64,000 nt of DNA from Primula veris (GCA_963682055.1 OY821750.1:6822501-6886500), one strand, 5' to 3'. Counted from the stretch's first letter, positions 43,741 to 56,517 are shown. The notes: generated by a model not told the origin, from the sequence alone. Numbers and translations: made by a program.

Positions 43741-44888
43741 AACTCCCTCCAACAACCTTTGCTTCAAGGAACAGAGGTGAATCGCTGGGAACACCACATG
43801 GCCTTAATCGAGAACAATGTGAATAGTGATGCTATACCGGGGAGCTTTTCTGGAAAAAATAATGATTTTGGGGGTTTTCCTGAAAACATGGCCCCGATAT
43901 CGACGAATTTAATAGAAGTTGATGACTCTCAACCATCATCATCTAAAAACAAAGAGGAACTGCTCGAAGAACCCTTGGTTCTATTATTTGTGAACAATTC
44001 CCAGAATGATAGTGATTTCGATCTTTTTCTTGATAACCCTTTTAGGAATATTGTTGATTTTAGTGATTTTTTGGATAGACTTGAACCATTTTTAAGAAAC
44101 TCCGGCACCAATACTGATGCTGCATTCGAGATGGAGGACTTTAACAATTTTAACTTTTTAAATGTCATTGAAACAACTCCTAACCCCCATGAAGTAGACG
44201 ATCAAATGCTGGGAGCAGAGGACTTTGAGAGTTTCCCTTATGGGGACGACTTTCTCATGTTTGACGAGGTTTGTTTTCTTCTGATCATTCTTTTTGCTTA
44301 AATGAGTTTAAATATTCAGTAGTCGACTCCCCCCAACTATATAGTTTGATAATTAGTTCATTCACCGTCTTATAATTGTACTTGACTTTATTTGCTTCTT
44401 TCACTCGAGAGAGAGGACTCCTTTGTTTGGTTACACCTTTTAAGCTATTATTTTTGTACTTAGAAATTGGTTGCATTTGGTTGCTAAATTAAAAGTTGTG
44501 CTCTTGTGGTTTTTAGCTTGAAAATCCAGTACATTCGATGAACTCTTGACCGCAAATCCAACTCAAATATCTACTTAAAAGCTGCAACCAAACAACCATT
44601 CAAATGAACATAAGTATAGTAAGCGTGTGTGTGTTTCTATATAAGAAAAGATGACATTATTGTTAAATTTTAGTAATGTTAACACTTTAAAATTGGCTGG
44701 GTCGTAGATAGGTTTCTTGGTGAAATTGTAAAGGTGTAGTTGTCAAAGATGTAGCTTGGGCAAGATTGCTGACATTCGAATTCAGCCTTCTAAGTTCTAA
44801 CAGTAACGTTACATTTGATACAGTACTTTATACGAACTAAATAATAACGATGTTGACGTTATTAATATTGCAGGCTGAGGAAAATTGA

Positions 44889-45365
44889 CATTGAAGAAAA
44901 GCAATAGTATAAGATGGTCCAAGGCCATAGCAATCCTGTCAACTTTCTTTTAAAAGTTTAAATATGTAATCATATATAAATAAAAATCGTCAACTTTATC
45001 ATGATGCAAATTTCAAGATTGAGCTGTAATTGTGAGCAACTGTGATGCCCATGTTCAGTTATATCATCAGACGTTAAGTTGCAAGTTGTTTTTGAAATTT
45101 GATTAATCATGTGAATGTTAGTCAATATATATATATATATATATATAAATTAAAAACATGTCATTATCCATCTCGGAAAAAAAAACAAGACGCATATTTG
45201 TGTTCCCGTCGTGAAACCATGAAGATTTGCATTAACCAAATCTTGATTGGGAGCGTTTTTACAAAAAAGTGTCTAGTTGGGTGTTTTTCACGATGTCCAT
45301 ATAACATTTCCCATATATATATATATATATCATAATCATTCTATTATAATAAACCAAATCAAATC
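44889..45365. other. Short intergenic spacer with (ta)n tracts
   Basis: Contains two TA microsatellites (about 45126-45147 and 45314-45330). It ends with aaatc (45361-45365), the target-site duplication of element C. No gene seen; it probably includes the 3' UTR of the response-regulator-like gene. Confidence 0.6.
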
Positions 45366-47085
45366 TGTCACGTCCCAAAATCCATAAACACGGATATCGA
45401 GGCATGACCTTTTTAAAACAAAAGAAAATAGAACCTGTTGGTACGAAATTAAAATTTTTAAAATAAAACACTAGCGAGCTAAAGGAACAATTAATCAATC
45501 TAATAAAAGTGTTTGCCAAACGCGGCTACAAGACGAGATAAAATTAACGAATGTAAATTGCCAGTAGTCTACAACCTCAAAATATAAAATAAATGAAAAG
45601 AAAGCGGAAGCCCCAAACCCATGATGTTGCAATGCAACAACTCTTATCCAAACATGCCAACCTATGTGGTACCTGAAATACAAAATCGTAACGGTGAGTC
45701 CCACGAACATAACTATACGGGACGGCACCACAATACAGTCACTCCATCCCATAAATGCAAGATCTCATCAATTCTACAACTACGATAATCGACGTATAAA
45801 AGAAATATAATAACGTTCTACAACTAGATAAATTAAATAACGTCAATACAAATCTATAGCAAACATGGACCTCTCATGCCACCTACCCCAGTCTGTAAGG
45901 TAGGTCATTCCCTATCCCCTCGGCCGTCTTCTGTCCCCGGAATTAGAAAGAGACAGAGACCATTGCTAACATAAAAGAAGATTTAAAGTGCGCACTTGGA
46001 CCTCTCATGTCACTCGCCCCAGTCCGTAAGACGAGTCATTCCCTATCCCCTCGGCCGTCTACTGTCCCCGGAATTAGGAAGAGACAGAGACCATAGCTAA
46101 CATAAAAATAAATATAGTGCACACTAGGACCTCTCATGCCACTCGCCCCAGTCCGTAAGACGAGTCATTTCCTATCCCCACGGCCGTCTTCTGTCCCCGG
46201 AATTAGGAAGAGACAGAGATAATTGCTAATGTATAAATATTAAGGCCTCGGCCAATAATATTATACTATTCAAATAACACAATCTCATACGTCACTTAAC
46301 GTAATACAAGCATTTTTACAAACACCTTGTACGCATAAACTACAATTCATCTTTATTCATCAATAATTTATCCAATTCTATCAGCAACCATAATAACTCA
46401 TAATCAACACATAAAACACACAACCCATCTATAATCTCATTAATTCGAAATTAATATATCTAAGGTCTCCACCTCTACAATTCAACTAATGAAATTAAAA
46501 GTATAACAACTAAACCCCAATCATCAATTTAAGAACATGATTAATATAAAGGACAAAAACCCCCAATTTGAAATAAACGTAAAACATAATCCTAACATAC
46601 ACCCACGTCTAGTCGCTATGGATAACCCCCGTTACCTTAGAGCGTAGAGGAGATGCTTCCGGTATGAACCCGCTAACGTGGTTTCTTCTTCTTCTTCTTC
46701 TCCTTTTTCTCTCTTTTCTCTCTTGTATTTTGCTGGTTTTAGGTTTAAAGAATTGAAAGTGGGCTGATTTTTGGTTTAGAAAAAACTGTTTTTAGATAGT
46801 TTGTAGAAGCGAACTTTTTGGTCCCCAAAGTTCTAAAAGCTAACTCTTAATCCAAAAATATTGTTTTACTACTCAAAAATAACAAATCTTTAGAAACAAA
46901 TCTATTGGGTCCTTTTTATTAGTAAAATTAGTAACAGGTTTTTAAAATAAAGTTTTTCGGAAGAGTTTCGGTTTTTGGCTAAAAATTAGTCGAGTGACCG
47001 GTTTTTGGTAAAATTTTGTATAAAATGTTTTTGGATAAATTAAATCATAAATAAAACCATTGATAAAAAAATACGGGATGTTACA
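45366..47085 (-). repeat. 3' LTR of element C (short form) plus adjacent 477-bp U3-like segment
   Basis: 45366-47085 matches the 5' LTR. On the minus strand it starts TGTAACATCCCG after the purine tract ttttaaggagggttagt. 47086-47560 continues as in the long LTRs, ending at an upstream alternative start, TGTAACGCCTAG. A TSD at the other end supports the short form for this copy. Confidence 0.9.
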
Positions 47086-47560
47086 ACTAACCCTCCTTAA
47101 AAGAATTTCGTCCCGAAATTTCCTCTCTAAACAACGATACCCATAAAAGATAAACTTACAATAAATAAGCCCATAAAAATTTAAACGTCCAATTCCTGTC
47201 ATAATCTAAGAAATATAATATACGCAGGGTTCACAACTCGTGACAATTCCATAACTCAAATAAAATAAACTCCAGATAATGCACCATGTAAGAATAACCG
47301 CCTGTATACAATATCTAACATAATAAAAGACAACAATGTGAAACAAGCGGCTGTAACATAAAAGAAAATAAAGTAAACTAAGCCGACATGCTTCTACCTC
47401 AAATACTCACATGCTTCTAACTCAACAACTCCATAACATCTACAAAACTCAAATAAGGTAAACACCTATATGCAATATCAAACATGATAAAAGTCAACGC
47501 ATCAACTCCGTAGACTCTAGGTGTAACCACAAAAATAAACTCCAAACTCTAGGCGTTACA

Positions 47561-47573
47561 ACCCTTCCCCGAT
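47561..47573 (-). other. Distal polypurine tract of element C
   Basis: Minus strand reads ATCGGGGAAGGGT directly before TGTAACGCCTAG. Both this site and the proximal one (47086-47100, ttaaggagggttagt) are preceded by the same module, aatttcgggacgaaatt, so the plus-strand priming region appears duplicated. Confidence 0.7.
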
Positions 47574-47629
47574 AAAGAAATTTCGTCCCGAAATTAGAAA
47601 ACATCTAAACGAACGTACCTAAAGAAAAG

Positions 47630-49100
47630 TCGAGATTAGGATACTTCCTCTTCATCTCATCCTCGCGTTCCCAAGTTGCCTCCTAGGCCCCGTGGTGTTT
47701 CCAAACCACCTTTACTAATTTAATTGTTTTTCCTCGAAGTTCCTTTTCTTGCACGTCGATAATCCTCATAGGTCCCACTTCGTAGGTTACATCCGCACTA
47801 ACCTCAATGTCCTCAAAATCCACCACGTGTGAAGGGTCGTGATGGTACTTTTTCAACATTGACACATGGAACCCGGATGAACCCCCGCCAACTTTGGTGG
47901 CAAGTCCAACCGGTATGCAACTTCCCCCACTCGGTCCACGATCTCAAATGGTCCGATAAATCTCGAGCTCAACTTCCCTTTAGAGCCAAACCTCATAATC
48001 CCCCTCCTGGGCGAAACTCGCAAAAATACTTGATCCCCCTTTTCGAATTCCAAAGGTCTCCTCCTCTTATCCGCATAACTGTTTTGCCTACTTCGAGCAG
48101 TCTCAAGCCTTTGTCGAATTAATTTAATCTTTTCTATCGTCTCTTGAATCAATTGCGGTCCTAACATTTCCGCTTCTCCCACTTCGGTCCAACACACCGG
48201 AGACCTACACGGCCGCCGCCCGTATAAAGTCTCGAAAGGTGCCATGCCAATACTAGCTTGAAAGCTATTATTATAGGCAAACTCCACTAAGGGTAGATGG
48301 CTCTCCCAACCTCCCTTGAAGTCATTCACACATGCGCGCAACATATTCTCTAGCACTTGGATAGTCCGCTCCGATTGTCCATCCGTTTGGGGATGAAATG
48401 TCGTGCTCATTGTCAACTTGGTCCCTAAGGCATTTTGCAATGTGCCCCAGAACCTCGACACAAACCTCACATCTCGATCCGATACTATCGAAATCGGTAC
48501 CCCATGAAGTCTAACAATTTCCTTAATATACTTTCGTCCCAAGATTTCCACCGAATTTGTCATCTTGATTGCAATGAAGTGTGCGGATTTGGTGAAACGG
48601 TCGACCACAACCCACACCGCGTCATTCCCACTTACCGACATAGGTAAATTAGTCACAAAATCCATTGCTATCATTTCCCACTTCCATTCCGCCACCAGTA
48701 AAGATTGGAGCATACCCGCCGGCCTTTGGTGTTCCGCCTTCACTTGTTGGCAAGTTAGGCACTTGCTAACATATGAACCTACATCTCGTTTCATTCCGTG
48801 CCACCAAAATTGTCTCTTTGCATCGTGATACATTTTCGTCCCGCCGGGATGAACGGCTAATCGGGAGTGGTGAAACTCCTTTAATACCTCGTTCCTCATA
48901 TTTTCCGTCACGTAAGTACTTCCCTTAAATCGTAGTCCTCCATCGGTTCCTTTGGTCCAACCCTCTAATCCTTCGCTCGAACTCATCTGTTTCTCATAGC
49001 TCCCCACTTTCTCGTCCCCATCTTGTGCTTCCAAAACCCTACTCACAAGTTCCGGTTGTACCACTATCGTGTACAAAGTCCCCGCATCCACATTTCCCAA
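47630..49100 (-). pseudogene. Integrase with C-terminal chromodomain, element C
   Basis: The main frame (47853-49100) holds the HHCC zinc region ([29 protein letters not shown]), the catalytic core ([31 protein letters not shown]) and the [16 protein letters not shown] module. In a shifted frame at 47630-47865 comes a chromodomain-like tail, [19 protein letters not shown] and TIKLVKVVWKHHGA, followed by EATWEREDEMKRKYPNL. A TAG replaces the codon before EATWERE, so the chromodomain is cut before its final aromatic helix. Chromodomains of this class direct insertion toward particular chromatin. The integrase active site looks intact; the tail is broken. Confidence 0.9.
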
Positions 49101-49103
49101 CTC

Positions 49104-50428
49104 TCAGTCGAACTCGTTCACTTTTCCCATCAACCTCCATTCCTCGATCGCCACATGCGCTAAGGTCGCATGGGACTTTCGACTCAAAGCATCTGCCACT
49201 ACATTGGCCTTTCCCGGGTGATAATGCAAGTCGTAGTCGTATTGCTCCAAATATTTCATCCATCGCCGTTGTCGCATATTTAGATCATGTTGGGTAAAAA
49301 TATGCCCTAAGCTCTTGTGATCCGAGAACATTTCGAACTTTTCCCCGAACAGATAATGTCTCCATATCTTCAACGCATGAACTATTGCCGCTAGCTCTAG
49401 GTCATGAGTCGGATAGTTCTTTTCATGAACCTTTAGTTGTCGCGAAGCATATGCGATAACCTTTCCATCTTGCATCAAGACGCAACCCAAGTCTTCCTTC
49501 AAAGCATCGCAATAAACTTGATAACCCTTCCCTTGCTCGGGAATAACTAGTATGGGAGAACTAGTCAACCGCTTCTTGAGCTCTAAGAAAGCTTTCTCGC
49601 AACCCTCACTCCACACAAACTTCACCCCCTTCTTAGTAAGGTAAGTCATTGGAGTTGCTAACTTCGAGAAATCCTTGACGAACCGTCGATAGTATCCAGC
49701 TAAACCCAAGAAACTTTGAATCTCGAATACATTTTTCAGTTGTGCCCATTTCGAAACTGCCTCAATTTTCATCGTGTCCACCTTTACCCCTTCTTCCGAG
49801 ATCACATGTCCAAGAAATTTCAACTCATTTAGCCAAAACTCACATTTGCTAAATTTTCCGTAAAGTTGGTGACCTCTCAACGTGAGCAACGCTAAATGGA
49901 GATGATCCTCGTGTTCCTCTCTTGAACTCGAGTAAATCAAAATATCGTCGACGAAGACCACCACAAACTTGTCGAGATACTCCATAAAGATTCGGTTCAT
50001 TAACTCCATAAATGCTGCCGGCGCATTAGTTAACCCGAACGGCATGACCACAAACTCATAGTGACCATACCGGGTCCTAAAGGTCATTTCGAAATATCCT
50101 CATCCTTCACCCTCAATTAGTGATAGCCTGATCGCAAGTCGATTTTTGAAAAGAACGTCGCTCCTTTCAGTTGGTCAAATAAATCGTCAATTCGATGTAG
50201 TGAGTATTTATTCTTAATAGTTACCCTATTTAGCTTTGGATAGTCGATGCACATCCTCATCGATCCATCTTTCTTTTGCACGAATAAGGCCGGTGTCACC
50301 CACGGTGACGTACTCCGCCTAATAAACCCCTTCTCCAGCAGTTCCTCTAACTGCTTACTCAACTCTTTTAAGTCAGCCGGTGCCAAACGGTACAGGGAAA
50401 TGGCTATGGGTACCGTTCCCGGTACCAA
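49104..50428 (-). pseudogene. Reverse transcriptase-RNase H, element C
   Basis: 50117-50428 carries the RT fingers ([32 protein letters not shown]), with a stop at about 50116. 49104-50087 continues with [10 protein letters not shown], the catalytic [28 protein letters not shown], and RNase H with [22 protein letters not shown] and [17 protein letters not shown] frameshift and stop lie at about 50088-50116, and another stop separates this frame from integrase near 49102. The order and motifs match element A; C is less damaged. Confidence 0.92.
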
Positions 50429-50442
50429 GTCGATAGAAAAAT

Positions 50443-50979
50443 CTAACCCTCTCTTCGGGGGTAACCCACCTTCGGAAACACATCTCTAAAATCGTCCACT
50501 ACGTGTGGCCACATTTCCACTTCCTCGTCGTTATCTACTATCAAAAGGCTAGCTAAAAGACAAGACAGGTTGCCCACAACCCGCTTTGAATAATAAGGAA
50601 TAGAAGAAAGGGTAGCGTCCCTTTCTCCACGAAAGAACACCTCATCCCCGGATGAAGTTGTAAGGAAAAATTTTCGTCGAACACAATCGATGAAAGAGTT
50701 GAAATGAACCAACCAGTCCATTCCAAGGATCACGTCGAACCCCGACATCTCTATAACAATTAAATCAAATATAAACACGTAGTCCGCGACCACCATCTCA
50801 CAAGACCGACACACTCGGTCCAACACAACTCGACCCCCAACAGGAGTCTCTACAACGATCGGGTTCTCTAGAACCCCAATTTCTAACGATAATGACTCAA
50901 CTAAACTTCTAGATATAAAAGAACACGAAGCCCCCGTATCGAAAAGAACATATGCCCAAGATGAGCACACAAGAATCAT
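50443..50979 (-). pseudogene. Retroelement protease, element C
   Basis: The frame has VLFDTGASCSFISRSLVES for the active site, [20 protein letters not shown], and the linker to RT ([18 protein letters not shown]). The reading frame then shifts near 50450-50470, where about 10 bases differ from element A. Protease processes the polyprotein. Confidence 0.88.
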
Positions 50980-50982
50980 ACC

Positions 50983-52420
50983 TTATACATTTGCCGGATC
51001 TCCTTGGTTAGGCAGATGTGGCAAGGCATAAAGACGAGCTTGAATTGGTGGGTTTCCTTGCGGTCCTCGGTTTCCCCCATGATTTCCTCGGTTTCCCGGG
51101 CCTTGATAGCCTCCTTGGTAGTTCCCACGATTTCCCCCTCCTTGGTGGTTACCTCGAAACCCTCCCCATTGATTCCCATGCAATTGGTGTTGTGGCACAA
51201 ATTCTGGTCCTCTTGGTGGTGGTGGTGGTAGCCTAGGTTGGTCAAAAGGCCGGTTGGTGTCGATTCTTTCTTGTACCAAAGTACAAACCCTTGCCATATG
51301 TCCAAACCGGTTGGATGTCCTACATTGGACTCTAGGGCACTCATATTGTCTATGATTCACATATCCACAGGTAAAACACGCTCTCTTCATTATGGTGTTT
51401 GTTGGTAGTGGGTTGAAACCCCTATCTCCCCTTCCCTGTTGTTGAAACCGCGAATTATTCGCCATATCCCATATCCGCTTCTTCTCTTCCCTCGGAGCAT
51501 TTCTGGTTTTCAATTTCTCTAAAATTCTCTTGTTATGGAGTAGAGCTCCTTCCACATCTTGAGCCGATTTTACCAACTCATTATAGTTGACATGGCGAGC
51601 CGATGCCAATTGCAAAGAGATTGTTGGGTTCAGCCCTTTCATGAATCTCCTACATTTTTCTTCACCCCCTAGAACCTAGTCTGGTGCATACCTCAAGAGT
51701 GAGGTAAACTTTAGCTGGTATGCTTGAATGGTCATACCCCCTTGATATAGTTCATCGAACCGCCTCCTCATTTCATCCTTATAAGAGTCGGAAAGAAACT
51801 GTCGATTGAACAATTCGATGAATTCATTCCAGTCGATGCTGGTTAAGTCGTAAGTATCCATGATCCCTAACCACCACTTCCGTGCTTCACCCTTTAGGTG
51901 AAACTGGGCTATATTCACCCGTTGTTCCCCATTAAATATCCCCGCTGCCGATAGGTATTTCTCCATTTCGTCCACCCATCCCTCACCTATGGATGGTTCA
52001 CCTATCCCATCGAAAGTCGGAGCCCCCAATCGGGTGAAGTTAAGCAATCCATTATTACTTGAACTTCCAGCTTGTGCATTCTGCACCATCATTTGTACCA
52101 CCTTCTGAAGGTCGGTCATCACTTGATTAGCATTAACCGTTTCAGGTTCAGGTGCAAAAGCCTCTTCTTCTTCCACATTCATTTCCTCATACACATTCTC
52201 AACCTCTACCTCCGCCTCGGGTTGCTCAGGTAGTGGGGCATTAGTATTACCTCGCCCCCCCATGACTTCTAGTAGTCCTTCTTCCACAAGTTACTAGCCT
52301 CCCCCTTGGGGTCCATCCTGCTCTTCCGTTTGCTCCACCTTGGCTAGCCGCACCGCTTGTTGGTGGTGCACCCCCGCGTGTAGTTGGTCCCCGTCTACTA
52401 GTCCTTGTGGTAATAGCCAT
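50983..52420 (-). pseudogene. Gag with zinc knuckles, element C
   Basis: Start at the ATG complementary to 52418-52420, matching element A's start context (MAxTTRTS). 51676-52287 carries an acidic N-terminal region and the gag domain (GWVDEMEKYLSAAG, ARKWWLGIMDTYD, FNRQFLSDSYKDEMRRRFDELYQGGM). 50983-51642 has MKGLNPTISLQLASARHV, knuckles CFTCGYVNHRQYEC and CRTSNRFGHMARVC (the second has lost one Cys, C to S) and a Gly/Asn-rich tail. A stop at 51673 and a shift near 52300 interrupt it. Confidence 0.88.
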
Positions 52421-52744
52421 GACTACAAACAGGTTAAACCAACACTTTAGTTGTCTCTCTCAACACTACTACTCATACGTGAATACTTATACATGATAAA
52501 AGCTCGTTTTACATGTTAATCACTTTATCAAGCTTCCTAAGGTTCAATAACTGATTTTTACGAATTCTCAATTTTGACGATATAACGCTTTGACTTTTCC
52601 AAAACTAGAAACTAAAAATTCCGAAATGCCAGAAAGATAGAGTACTGAAAAACGAAGCCAACGGTTCAAGCGGAACTACAATCGGAGTTAAAACGAATAA
52701 GTTATGAGCGTTTGAAGTATAACGAGAAAAATAACAAAATTGCC

Positions 52745-53075
52745 AGAACACGACCGATCATTTTGGACAAAACGACCGATCCTTTTTGGTCAAAATCCTT
52801 CCAGTGAGGTCACCAAAAATTCGACCGATCATTTTGGGCAAACGACCGATCATTTTTGGTGCAAATCCTTCTAGTGAGGTCAGAAAAAATTCGACCGATC
52901 GTTTTGGGCAAACGACCGATTGTTTTTGGTGCAAATCCTTCCAATGAGGTCAGAAAAATTTCGACCGATCATTTTGGGCAAACGACCGATCGTTTTTGGT
53001 ACGAATCCTTCCAGTGAGGTCAGAAAAATTTCGACCGATCGTTTCTACAGACGACCGATCGTTAAATAACAGAAA
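52745..53075. repeat. Leader array of ~66-bp units with paired GACCGATC motifs (element C)
   Basis: About five units lie between the primer site and gag. Each has cgaccgat(c/t)(g/a)ttttt twice and cttccagtgaggtca once. Several CGATCG cores have become CGATCA, as CpG decay would produce. Matches the array in element A at 8935-9180. Confidence 0.88.
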
Positions 53076-53704
53076 ATAAAGATTCAAAAAACGCAAAATT
53101 TCTCAACACTTGTAATATCCTACATGGCATATATCACACAAATAACCCATTTTAGTACACAAACTTATTACGATCAACATCCATTCGCATAAAACGTACT
53201 TCAACACACAAGTTAATAATATGAAAACGCACTATGTAAAATCATCAACTTCACAATTTCTCGCACTCTAACAATTCGCTACTACTAGACATGCAACTTA
53301 CACCTCATACACACTATATCAATCTACACACGCATACAAACAACACAAAAATGCGAGGGATAACCCATCACGATACGTTATCCTAAAGCACCCAAGCGTC
53401 CTCACATACTCTAGAACTCCACATCGCTAAGTTATTCCTTCACACATACCGACGAGAGGTACACCCACTAGTTTGATGAGCCGGGATCAACAAGCGTCCT
53501 CATTGTCCCCAACTTGCCTCACATATGGAATTTCCTTTCATCAACTACTACTAAATTCTAGCTACATGCCTTAAGCTAATGCAACCCCCCGTTTTTAGAA
53601 AAAGTTTGAGTTTTCGGAAAAAGTTTTATGAAAATGATACCATGGATCTTGGTTCAATGGTTACCCATCTTGCCGTCGTCCCAAAGTATACAAGAACCTA
53701 GTTA

Positions 53705-53716
53705 GCTCTGATACCA
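53705..53716 (-). other. Primer binding site, element C
   Basis: Minus strand TGGTATCAGAGC, three bases inside the 5' LTR end at 53720. Complement of the initiator-Met tRNA 3' end. Confidence 0.92.
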
Positions 53717-53719
53717 ATT

Positions 53720-55519
53720 TGTCACGCCCCAAATTCCATAAACACGGATATCGAGGCATGACCTTTTTAAAACAAAAGAAAATAGAACCAGTTGGTACGA
53801 AATTAAAATTTTTAAAAGAAAACACTAGCGAGCTAAATGAACAATTAATCAATCTAATAAAAGTGTTTGCCAAATGCGGCTACAAGACGAGATAAAATAA
53901 ACGAATGTAAATTGCCCGTAGGCTACAACCTCAAAATATAAAATAAATGAAAAGAAAGCGGAAGCCCCAAACCCATGATGTTGCAATGCAACAGCTCTTA
54001 TCCAAACATGCCAACCTATGTGGTACCTGAAATACAAAATCGTAACGGTGAGTCCCACGCACATAACTAGACGGGACGGCACCACAATACCGTCACTCCA
54101 TCCCATAAATGCAAGAGCTCATCAATTCTACAACTACGATAATCGACATATAAAAGAAATATAATAACGTTCTACAACTAGATAAATTAAATAAATTAAA
54201 TAACGTCAACACAAATCTATAGAAAACATGGACCTCTCATGCCACCTACTCCAGTCCGTAAGGTAGGTCATTCCCTATCCCCTTAGCCGTCTTCTGTCCC
54301 CGGAATTAGGAAGAGACAGAGACCATTGCTAACATAAAAGTAGATTTAAAGTGCGCACTTGGACCTCTCATGCCACTCGCCCCAATCTGTAAGACGAGTC
54401 ATTCCCTATCCCCTCGGCCGTCTACTGTCCCCGGAATTAGGAAGAGACAAAGACCATAGCTAACATAAAAATAAATATAGTGCACACTAGGACCTTTCAT
54501 GCCACTCGCCCCAGTCCGTAAGACGAGTCATTCCCTATCCCCACGGCCGTCTTCTATCCCCGGAATTAGGAAGAGACAGAGACCACTGCTAATGTATAAA
54601 TATTAAGGCCTCGGCCAATAATATTATACTATTCAAATAACACAATCTCATACGTCACTTAATGTAATACAACATAACCCAAAAGCATAGGTGCTAGATT
54701 CACAACTAGCCAAACAAGTCTAATCAACAACAACAAAAACTCATTCAAGCATTTTTACAAACACCTTGTATGCATAAACTACAATTCATCTTTATTCATC
54801 AATAATTTACCCAATTCTATCAACAACCATAATAACTCATAATCAACGCATAAAACACGCAACCCATCTATAATCTCATTAATTCGAAATTAATATATCT
54901 AAGGTCTCCGCCTCTACAATTCAACTAATGAAATTAAAAGTATAACAACTAAACCCCAATCATCAATTTAAGAACATGATTAATAAAAAGGACAAAAACC
55001 CCCAATTTGAAATAAACGTAAAACATAATCCTAACATACACCCTCGTCTAGTCGCTATGGATAACACCCGTTACTTTAGAGCGTAGAGGAGATGCTTCCA
55101 GTATGAACCCGCTAACATGGTTTCTTCTTCTTCTTCTCCTTTTTCTCTCTTTTCTCTCTTGTATTTTGCTGGTTTTAGGTTTAAAGAATTGAAAGTGGGA
55201 TGATTTTTGGTTTAGAAAAAACTGTTTTTAGATAGTTTGTGGAAGCGAACCTTTTGGTCCCCAAAGTTCTAAAAGCTAACTCTTAATCAAAAAATATTGT
55301 TTTACTACTCAAAAATAACAAATCTTTAGAAACAAATCTATTGGGTCCTTTATTAGTAAAATTAGTAACAGGTTTTTAAAATAAAGTTTTTCGGAAGAGT
55401 TTCGGTTTTTGGCTAAAAATTAGTCGAGTGACCGGTTTTTGGTAAAATTTTGTATAAAACGTTTTTGGATAAATTAAATCATAAATAAAACCATTGATAA
55501 AAAAATACGGGATGTTACA
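53720..55519 (-). repeat. 5' LTR of element C (short form)
   Basis: 1800 bp, TGTAACATCCCG at 55519 to GGGCGTGACA at 53720 on the minus strand. It is adjacent to TSD aaatc at 55520-55524. Contains three ~120-bp repeats (about 54230-54585). The additional U3 segment is absent. Confidence 0.92.
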
Positions 55520-55524
55520 AAATC

Positions 55525-56512
55525 ACCCTGTCTAATTTAGGCATTTTTTTCTAAAAATACTTCTACACCTTTATATTAATTATAATAATACCGTACTCCC
55601 ATAAAAATATAAAAAATAAAAATTAATAAAACTATTTATCCATCTTTAACAACCAAATATTCTTTTAAATTTTAAATTTTTTTATATTATCCACATATTT
55701 ATATCATAGCTATACATATTTTATATATTTTTATTACATTACGAGCCGCACACGCAACGCATAAGGCACGATTACTAGTATTAATATAAACAAACTTAAC
55801 AAAAGTCGAGTCTGCTAAATTTTGTCCAATTTTTTTAAAAAATACTTTCACTCTATTTTAATAATTATCAATGTATCTAATCTAATTAATTAACAATTTG
55901 CCCTCACTATATTTTTCTAATATCGGATATAGCCTAAATTAATTAACAATTCGTTTTAATATGCATAATGATACCAAATCTGAATATTATGTTCAAAATA
56001 AAATATATTACGAGATTTATGTCATTACGCGTGTCACACGCAAGACGTGGGTAATTTTACTAGTGTATATATATATATATATCCTTTATGCTTACTTTTT
56101 TATGGTTGTAAAAAAATAAAAAATACTCGCCATTGTTTAACGATATTGGGTCGACGTTATTAAGATAATAAATGGTTAATATGAGTATGTTGCATATAAT
56201 AAATTGAGAATATCCTAAAGTTTTTTTATGAAAAGACCATGCTAATAACCACCAAGGCTCTAAAGTTTCGCATAACCTTGATATCAAAAGAACAAGGCAG
56301 TGGAAAGTAATAGCTTTTGAATCCAAAAAACTTCTAAGTTTACTCCATGTATATTGTATTTACAACATTAGTATATTGTATTTCGAAAAAATATATTGTA
56401 TCTAAGCATTGTAAAAATATGAGCAAACTAAATCAGTTTTCTCAAGAATTTGGACTTAAACAAGATTAGTATATATATTAGGAGGAATTCATAAACTCAT
56501 TACGTCTCTAAA
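55525..56512. other. AT-rich spacer with Helitron-like 3' ends
   Basis: No gene seen. Two places, gccgcacacgcaacgcataagg..ttactagt (about 55744-55780) and cgtgtcacacgcaagacgtggg..ttactagt (about 56028-56063), resemble the hairpin plus CTAGT terminus of non-autonomous plant Helitrons. No matching TC start was identified with confidence. A (ta)n tract lies at 56066-56083. Confidence 0.35.
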
Positions 56513-56517
56513 TTTCC

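Larger units (their letters stand above)
31846..44888 (+). pseudogene. Response-regulator-like gene (type-B ARR/pseudo-receiver), split by a copia insertion
   Basis: Exon 31846-31992 (AG before, GTAAGT after) encodes VAQSEDVAFLIL and IDLVIMDAELANGNGSF, the receiver beta-3 region with its phospho-acceptor Asp. Exon 2 from 32522 continues MSSDYGFMDAKEALNNGAYF and MRKPIGLYNIINLWKHAM, with the conserved Lys of MRKP, then a Lys/Arg-rich tail. A later exon ends at 33225 (ETMNVEPSITQTQVAGSVQ). The next, from 33656, begins ALHWGPGRYGKMPL and is cut at 33717 by element D; it resumes at 43746 in the same frame and ends at 44268. The last exon, 44874-44888, adds AEEN and a stop. The first receiver exon (acidic pair) and a Myb/GARP domain are not found. 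Type-B regulators act in cytokinin signalling; no role can be claimed here. Confidence 0.75.
45366..55519 (-). mobile_element. Element C: structurally complete Ty3/gypsy chromovirus (Tekay/Del-like), TSD aaatc
   Basis: Both termini are intact: TGTCACG... at 45366 and ...GGGATGTTACA at 55519 in plus coordinates. aaatc occurs at 45361-45365 and 55520-55524. On the minus strand the order is 5' LTR (55519-53720), primer site, leader array, gag, protease, RT-RNase H, integrase, chromodomain, polypurine tracts and 3' LTR (47085-45366). The 477-bp segment at 47086-47560, which is LTR sequence in element A and the nested LTR, lies here only on the 3' side, outside the short 5' LTR. The 3' LTR has lost about 80 bp found in the other LTR near 54680-54755. 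Pol carries a few stops and shifts. Confidence 0.93.

Noticed and set aside
45126..45330. (ta)n tracts as a cruciform regulatory site
   Set aside because: Simple microsatellites common in plant intergenic DNA.
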